Shown here: one piece after another, positions 15,960 to 20,991 of the stretch | Numbering within the stretch: the stretch's first letter is position 1 | How the letters are laid out: each line of letters opens with the position of its first letter | Source: a virus | DNA: 20,991 bases | Virus record (IMG/VR): IMGVR_UViG_3300010883_000624 | Location: 1 to 20,991 of that record | Strand: one strand, 5' to 3' | Made by a program: the position numbers and the translations under genes | The notes under the pieces: generated by a model | Seen by the model: only the letters and a program-made list of their open reading frames with translations | What the model was told of the DNA's origin: nothing | Database searches by the model: none

Positions 15960-16652
15960 ATGATAAACTTTGTACGAAATATTGTAATGTTCGTGCTGAA
16001 TAAAGAAAACAGAGGGTACTTAACTCCTGTTCAATTTAATTCATACGCAAAGCTTGCACAACAAACAGTCTTTGATTCTTTGTTTGTTAAGTACAGAAAC
16101 TACTCTGTCAACAAAGACAGGAGAATGGCTGCCATGGATTTCGGTGACGACAAAAAAAAGCTTAGAGAAGATATTGAAAGATTTGTAAAACAAGAACAGC
16201 TTTTTGAGCTTGATGGTTACTTCTTGATGCCTGAAGATTGTTATTATACTCTGCAATTAATCTGGAATGATAGCATTGAAATAGAGGAGTCTGAGAAGCA
16301 TAAGATGTTAACCTACATTACAAACTCAACTCTTGCTGGTCCTTCGAGATGCTATCCTGTTTACTCTAAATATTACGACAAATATTTGATAAAGCCAGAA
16401 ACAATAATTGACTGCGTAACTTCTGTTTATGTAAGAAGCCTACAAGACCCTAAGTGGACTTATCAAAGTATTCAAAGAAATCCAATTTTTAATCCTTCTG
16501 ATGTTTCTTTTCAAGATTTTGAACTTCATGACGATTATGCAAATGATATTGTTGCTGAGATATTAAAATTAGCTGGACTTCAAATGCAAGACAGTCAAAT
16601 TTTACAGGCATCTCTTGCTTACGAGCAAAATAATATTGCAAAAGAAAAATAA
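15960..16652 (+). CDS. Neck/tail ring-type protein, first of pair (230 aa)
   Basis: ATG 15960 is chosen; the frame reaches back to a TTG at 15942, but that lies in the promoter-like box. N-terminal helices (NKENRGYLTPVQFNSYAKLA, about 14-33) are followed by FLMPEDCYYTL (88-98), GPSRCYPVYSKYYDKYLIKP (127-146), then VYVRSLQDPKWTY and a C-terminal helical block FQDFELHDDYANDIVAEILK. The pattern of TP..FN.YA..AQ, then LP-D, then YPVY, then Y+R..DP.W.Y, then S..FEL is familiar from proteins found after the MCP in crAss-like and marine Bacteroidota phages, where such proteins form rings under the portal. I infer a connector or ring role. It is two codons upstream of its partner at 16656 and in the same frame, so the pair is probably co-translated. 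Confidence 0.6.
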   Translation: MINFVRNIVMFVLNKENRGYLTPVQFNSYAKLAQQTVFDSLFVKYRNYSVNKDRRMAAMDFGDDKKKLREDIERFVKQEQLFELDGYFLMPEDCYYTLQLIWNDSIEIEESEKHKMLTYITNSTLAGPSRCYPVYSKYYDKYLIKPETIIDCVTSVYVRSLQDPKWTYQSIQRNPIFNPSDVSFQDFELHDDYANDIVAEILKLAGLQMQDSQILQASLAYEQNNIAKEK

Positions 16653-16655
16653 GAC

Positions 16656-17516
16656 ATGGCTATAACTCAAGAACAATACTACGAGAATAACGCTTTATGG
16701 GGTGGTGGTCAATACACTAAACTAAAAGATATAATTAACAACTTCTACGCTTTCTATGTTGGGGATGATAAAGTTATTGATAGAGCAAAAAGATATGATG
16801 TTGTGTTTCATGCTAAAAGAGCGCTTCAAGAATTACATTACGATGCTTTAAAAGAAATAAACGCAATAGAAATAGAAGTCCCTCCAACCTTACAAATGAT
16901 TTTACCTAAAGATTTTGTTAGTTTAGTTAGGCTTTCTTGGGTAGACGCTAAGGGTTTTTTTCACCCAATAACTATAAATAGAGAAACTGCTATTGGAGTT
17001 GCTTATTTACAGAATGACGATTCAACTTATTCTTATCAATTTGATGCAGAAGGAAATATTGAAGTAGGAACTACCCTAACAAGAAAAAGAGCAAAAGAAG
17101 TAAGACCAGTGGATAATGCTGAGACTTCTATTATGGATGGTCATTTTGGAGGTAGATTTGGAATGCACACAAACAAATCAAACATTAATGGAACTTACCA
17201 AATAAACAAAAAATTAGGAACAGTTGAATTTAGCACTGAATTAACTGACAAATTAATTATGATTGAATACGTTTCTGACGGTTTAACAGACCTTGATGAT
17301 AGTGAGATTCAGGTTCATAAATTTGCAGAACAATATGTCTTTAAGCAAATTGCTTTTTCTATATTATCCACTAAGTTTGGGGTGCAAGAATACATTGTTA
17401 GAAGATTTCAAAAAGAAGCTTCTGCTGCTTTGAGAAACGCTAAAATAAGATTAAATGCTATCAACCCTGTCGACCTAGCCAAATCAATGGCAGGAAGAAA
17501 TAAGTGGATTAAATAA
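16656..17516 (+). CDS. Neck/tail ring-type protein, second of pair (286 aa)
   Basis: Starts MAITQEQYYENNALWGGGQY with TKLKDIINNF, continues FHAKRALQELHYDALKEI (51-68), IEIEVPPTLQMILPKDFVSL (71-90), a beta-rich middle, and a C-terminal helical region (HKFAEQYVFKQIAFSIL...RFQKEASAALRNAKIRL). The order helix, 'LP-D-[FY]-V' turn, beta domain, helix bundle resembles head-completion or tail-tube A/gp4-type adaptors (T7 gp11, P22 gp4) and, from memory, ring proteins of crAss-like phages. It would bridge the portal ring to the tail protein encoded next. Its stop overlaps the next start by one base (TAATG), a sign of tight translational coupling. The structural role is likely; the precise ring is not determined. 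Confidence 0.6.
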   Translation: MAITQEQYYENNALWGGGQYTKLKDIINNFYAFYVGDDKVIDRAKRYDVVFHAKRALQELHYDALKEINAIEIEVPPTLQMILPKDFVSLVRLSWVDAKGFFHPITINRETAIGVAYLQNDDSTYSYQFDAEGNIEVGTTLTRKRAKEVRPVDNAETSIMDGHFGGRFGMHTNKSNINGTYQINKKLGTVEFSTELTDKLIMIEYVSDGLTDLDDSEIQVHKFAEQYVFKQIAFSILSTKFGVQEYIVRRFQKEASAALRNAKIRLNAINPVDLAKSMAGRNKWIK

Positions 17517-20500
17517 TGAGATTAAGAAAGACTTTTGTAAATGGCAAAATGGACAAGGATGTTGATGAACGTCTTTTGCCTGACGGTGTATATCGAGATG
17601 CAAAGAATGTTCGTGTTTCAATTTCTAACGGCTCTGACGTAGGTTCTTTAGAAAACGTACTGTCTAATGAACAAAAATCTTTTTTTGCTTTAGGAACTAA
17701 TCCTGTGGTTATAGGTAGCACATCTGTTGAATACACAAATTGTGTTTACTGGTTTGTTGTTTCTGATTATGCAAGCTATGTTTTAGAATATAATATAACT
17801 ACCGATTTACAAAGAAAAATACTTGAAGACTCAAGACCCGAAGGAGAAAACGTATTAAACTTTAAGTCGTACAATAGAATAAATGATGTAGACTCTGTTA
17901 TAGATACAGATGGCAAAAGAGTTTTTCTATATTGGACAGACAACGTTAATCCACCTAGGAAAATAGAAATAGAAAGAGCTGCTTCATACGGATTGAATGG
18001 ATTTTACGAAGAAGACATACAGGTTATTGTAAAGCCACCTCTTCAAAGACCTTATATTTATTTATCCAAATCCAATAGTACTGATGAAAATTTTATAAAA
18101 GATAAGTTTTTACAATTTTCTTATAGATACAAATATGTAGATAACGAGTATTCCGCTATAGCGCCTTTTAGTAACGTTGCTTTTACGCCTTACGGATTTC
18201 AATACAATTACGGACTCAATACAAATGAGTCTATGGTCAACAGGTTTAACATAGTTAACATAACCATAAATGCTGGTTCAAGATTAGTTAAAGAAATCGA
18301 GGTTCTTTACAAAGAATCTGGAAAGCAAGAGCTTTACGTTGTAGATAGTTATAACAAAGAAAAGTTTCAATGGGGAGATAATTTAGAGTATGTTGTTCCT
18401 TTTCAAAATAAAAAAATATCAAAAATACTTCCAGAGGCTCAAATAAAAAGAATATTTGATGCAGTACCTCTTAAAGCTAAAACCCAAACCTTTATTGGGA
18501 ATAGATTAATTTACGGAGGATACACAGAAAACTGGGACTTAAAAGATGATTTAGGTGCTTTAATAACGCCAACGTTTTCGGCTTCTGTTGTTACAGACGA
18601 AACGCCATCTACTCCTTATCAAAGTTTAAAATCTGGAAGAGACTACGAGGTAGGCATAGTTTACCTTGACGAATATGGAAGAACTACTACAGTTCTTACT
18701 AGCCCTGAGAATAGTGTTTTTATTCCAAATGAAAATGCTCTTTATCAGTCAACACTACAAATTGAAATAAAAAGTAAAGCTCCTTACTGGGCATCTTATT
18801 TTAGGTTCTTTGTAAAAGAAAGTAAAGGGGAATATGATGTTGTTGTTCCTACAAGATTTTATCAAGATGGAGCCTATGTTTGGATTGAGCTACTAGGTAG
18901 TGATGTAAATAAAGTAAAACAAGGCACTAGGCTTGTAGTTAAAGCAGATACTGGTGGTCCAGTTAAAGGATATGTAGAAACAGAGGTTTTAGAGCTTGAG
19001 CAACAGCCTGTAAATTTCTTAGAAGCAGACCCAACAGTTCCTGACTTATTACAAAAAAAAGGTACTTATTATAAAATACGTCCCAAAGGTTTTGTTTTTA
19101 GTACATCAGACGTAACAATATATGATTGGATTGCAAACGATAATACTAGAGATAAGTATGAGGATGTAGTTACTTCTACGATGAAGTACATTTCCAATAG
19201 TGTTCCTTACCTAAGTCAAGAGACAACTTTATTAGGAGCGCAATGTAACTCTAGTGGAATTTTTTCAGGAACCGAAGATATTAGATTTAGAATTGAAATA
19301 GATTCTCTTGGCGATGGTTTAACGACTTATGATGAGTTTGTTGTAACTTATAGACAAGGAGGAAGCACTCAAGCATCTGCTTCTACAGCTATAACGGGTT
19401 CTGTACAAAACTTACCTTTTGGTGTCAAGGTTCAATTTAACAATCGCTCTGGTCATTCTATAGGGGATTACTGGATAGTTAGCGCTAAAACTAAATCGAA
19501 TGGTATTTTTGGAAGTGACAGAAATACATCTTACGCATTTTTCAAACAAGAAGGAGAGAGCGCACTAACCAATTCTATAGGTGCAGGTGCGGTCATTGAG
19601 ATTGAATATTACGAATCTCAAGATAGCTCGGACTATAATTATTCATTTACCGAATCCTATGTTGCTAGCAGAGAGTATTACAATCTTGAGGAGTGGTATT
19701 ATGGAGACAATATAAGTGGTTTTGGGGATGGAGTAAGTGATGATAGGGTCCTTTTTAGACATGCACAACTAGGTGGAAACAATACGGCAGACACTTATAA
19801 AATGACTGTTGACCCCAATGGGACAATGGTCATGATTATAATGAGTAGAAAAAGGCAATCAAATGAAATGTACGCTTCAAGAAGAGTATATACTACATCA
19901 TTATTAGAAATAAGAGAATCCGAAAATTTACCAATATTTGAAACTAAATCAGTTGAAAAGGATTCTGATATATTTTATGAGGTAGGAGATACCTATAATG
20001 TTACTAGTCCTTATCACGAAGGAAATAGTGGAGACATTAATCAATCTTTTACTCAAAATGCCGTAATCAACTTAGACGCTTATAATTGTTGGGGATGGGC
20101 TAATGGGTATGAATCTATTAAAATCAAAGATTTATTTAACAACCCTGCTTTTAAATTTGACACTAGACCCTCTAGTTTTATAGAAAACTATAGAGAAAAC
20201 AGACGAGTCTCTTCTTTGACTTATTCTGGTGTTTATGAGCAAAGTACAAATTACAACGGATTAAATGAATTTAATCTAGCTACAGCTCCCTTTAAAGATA
20301 TAGATGACTCGCTAGGAGATATACAAAAAATAATTTCAAGAGATAATGATATTATTGTATTTCAGCAAAACAAAGTATCTAAACTTCTTTTTAATAAAAA
20401 TATTTTATTTAACGCAGACGGGACAGGAAACGTTTCTCAAACCAGTAATGTATTAGGAACTATTGTGCCTTATGCTGGGGATTTTGGTGTTGGAAACAGT

Positions 20501-20991
20501 CCTGAAAGTATAGTTAAATATGGCAATACAATTTATTTTGCCGACACAAGTAGAGGTTTTGTTTTTAGACTATCAGCCGATGGTTTAACTCCTATATCTC
20601 AGTACGGAATGGCAAACTACTTTAGAACAGAATTAAGTTCTAGGGGAGAAAACAATGTTTTAGGTGGGTTTGACCCGATGCATAATGAATACTTACTAAC
20701 TCTTAAGGGACAGATTGATGAAGTTCATCAGCTTACTTGGGTTGGAGATGAGTACTATTGTGAGCAAACTTACGTTGATGATGTAGTAGAATGGAGAGGA
20801 GCTGAAGCTGTTTGTCTTATCTCTTGCAAAGGAGACTGGAAACCTTCAGAAATCTTAGCAGGTTCTCAGGATTGGAGAATTGATGAGTACTATTGTGAGC
20901 AAGAAAGCCAAGTGCCTTCTCCGTCTCCTGTACCGACACCAGTTCCAAATCCAACACCTGTGCCAGTTCAATCGCCTACTCCGAGTCCTAC
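17516..20991 (+). CDS. Very large tail protein, beta-propeller/muzzle-like (3' end outside window)
   Basis: ATG 17516 shares one base with the previous stop; the frame stays open to the right edge (1158 codons). The N-terminus MRLRKTFVNGKMDKDVDERL leads to VYRDAKNVRVSISNGSDVGS (25-44), a segment I recall at the start of large tail proteins of marine and crAss-like phages. Many short strands with G-N/D turns suggest a beta-propeller-like region, including residues about 980-1035 with YAGDFGVGNSPESI and ADTSRGFVFRLSADGLTPIS. In crAss-like phages the muzzle closing the short tail lies next to the ring proteins, which fits here. After residue 1078 the style changes: two DEYYCEQ motifs with cysteines, then a proline-rich stretch at the window edge, probably a linker to another domain. 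Tail location likely; enzyme activity not indicated. Confidence 0.7.
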   Translation, partial: MRLRKTFVNGKMDKDVDERLLPDGVYRDAKNVRVSISNGSDVGSLENVLSNEQKSFFALGTNPVVIGSTSVEYTNCVYWFVVSDYASYVLEYNITTDLQRKILEDSRPEGENVLNFKSYNRINDVDSVIDTDGKRVFLYWTDNVNPPRKIEIERAASYGLNGFYEEDIQVIVKPPLQRPYIYLSKSNSTDENFIKDKFLQFSYRYKYVDNEYSAIAPFSNVAFTPYGFQYNYGLNTNESMVNRFNIVNITINAGSRLVKEIEVLYKESGKQELYVVDSYNKEKFQWGDNLEYVVPFQNKKISKILPEAQIKRIFDAVPLKAKTQTFIGNRLIYGGYTENWDLKDDLGALITPTFSASVVTDETPSTPYQSLKSGRDYEVGIVYLDEYGRTTTVLTSPENSVFIPNENALYQSTLQIEIKSKAPYWASYFRFFVKESKGEYDVVVPTRFYQDGAYVWIELLGSDVNKVKQGTRLVVKADTGGPVKGYVETEVLELEQQPVNFLEADPTVPDLLQKKGTYYKIRPKGFVFSTSDVTIYDWIANDNTRDKYEDVVTSTMKYISNSVPYLSQETTLLGAQCNSSGIFSGTEDIRFRIEIDSLGDGLTTYDEFVVTYRQGGSTQASASTAITGSVQNLPFGVKVQFNNRSGHSIGDYWIVSAKTKSNGIFGSDRNTSYAFFKQEGESALTNSIGAGAVIEIEYYESQDSSDYNYSFTESYVASREYYNLEEWYYGDNISGFGDGVSDDRVLFRHAQLGGNNTADTYKMTVDPNGTMVMIIMSRKRQSNEMYASRRVYTTSLLEIRESENLPIFETKSVEKDSDIFYEVGDTYNVTSPYHEGNSGDINQSFTQNAVINLDAYNCWGWANGYESIKIKDLFNNPAFKFDTRPSSFIENYRENRRVSSLTYSGVYEQSTNYNGLNEFNLATAPFKDIDDSLGDIQKIISRDNDIIVFQQNKVSKLLFNKNILFNADGTGNVSQTSNVLGTIVPYAGDFGVGNSPESIVKYGNTIYFADTSRGFVFRLSADGLTPISQYGMANYFRTELSSRGENNVLGGFDPMHNEYLLTLKGQIDEVHQLTWVGDEYYCEQTYVDDVVEWRGAEAVCLISCKGDWKPSEILAGSQDWRIDEYYCEQESQVPSPSPVPTPVPNPTPVPVQSPTPSP
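20747..20902 (+). repeat. Exact 21-bp direct repeat pair encoding DEYYCEQ
   Basis: Identical 21-base copies occupy 20747-20767 and 20882-20902, 135 bases (45 codons) apart and in frame. Both encode DEYYCEQ, at residues 1078 and 1123 of the large tail protein, and the first lies downstream of a W-V-G and the second of a W-R-I. This suggests a duplicated cysteine-bearing unit of about 45 aa. Confidence 0.8.
20915..20991 (+). repeat. Proline-rich PxPx repeat at right window edge
   Basis: Codons for 25 residues contain 12 prolines in a P-S/T/V-P pattern (PSPSPVPTPVPNPTPVPV onward) and run off the window. The codons vary, so it is repetitive in protein more than in DNA. Such stretches act as extended, flexible linkers between domains; total length cannot be judged here. 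Confidence 0.8.

Noticed and set aside
74-17736. Many open frames of 60-90 codons on the - strand, for example 74-283, 5062-5253, 6972-7247 and 15496-15747
   Set aside because: All lie opposite well-supported + strand genes, lack recognisable features and have compositions expected from reverse-complemented AT-rich coding DNA.
1-20991. CRISPR array, tRNA, integrase/attachment site, or reverse-transcriptase-based diversity cassette
   Set aside because: No regular short repeats with spacers, no cloverleaf-like stretch in the few intergenic gaps, no recombinase or reverse transcriptase motifs, and no template/variable repeat pair were seen.

Overview
The window is a late structural module of a tailed double-stranded DNA phage. 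All convincing genes lie on the + strand and are packed almost without gaps. The order is: end of a fibre-like protein, giant fibre/baseplate-like protein, a 73-aa protein, a GroES-like protein, probable small terminase, large terminase, portal, scaffold-like protein, major capsid protein (MCP), a conserved hypothetical, two neck/tail ring-type proteins, and the start of a very large tail protein cut by the right edge. No integrase, lysis, replication or host genes, tRNA, CRISPR or insertion sequence is visible.

Host and relatives: the DNA is AT-rich. Start codons are mostly preceded by A/T-only stretches with no Shine-Dalgarno, and one intergenic site matches the Bacteroidota -7 promoter box TAnnTTTG; this points to a phage of Bacteroidota, probably marine. 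From memory, the terminase (KNRRSGFS ATPase motif), the portal (NEARDASTPDDRALVG segment), the ring proteins and the large right-edge protein resemble crAss-like and allied marine Bacteroidota phages. The C-terminus and inner motifs of the 1924-aa protein, and the C-terminus of the leftmost one, resemble marine T4-like (cyanophage-type) virion proteins. No search could be run, so taxonomy is inference.

Region by region: 1-6633 holds two adhesin/fibre-type proteins with repeated beta modules. 6635-7749 holds small genes, including a co-chaperonin-like protein made of two GroES folds in one chain. 7456-9979 is the packaging motor. 9983-14977 is portal, scaffold and capsid, ending in a hairpin. 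15056-15865 is a single gene bracketed by hairpins; the second is a good intrinsic terminator followed by a promoter-like box. 15960-20991 is neck/tail assembly.

Working model: the scaffold and portal nucleate shells of the MCP, the GroES-like protein may help the host chaperonin fold virion proteins, the terminase fills the head through the portal, and the ring proteins plus the right-edge protein close the vertex and form the tail, with the left-hand proteins supplying host-binding parts. The most unusual items are the tandem GroES protein, the modular 1924-aa protein with a tyrosine-dense insert, and the apparent mixture of T4-like fibre and crAss-like head/tail genes.
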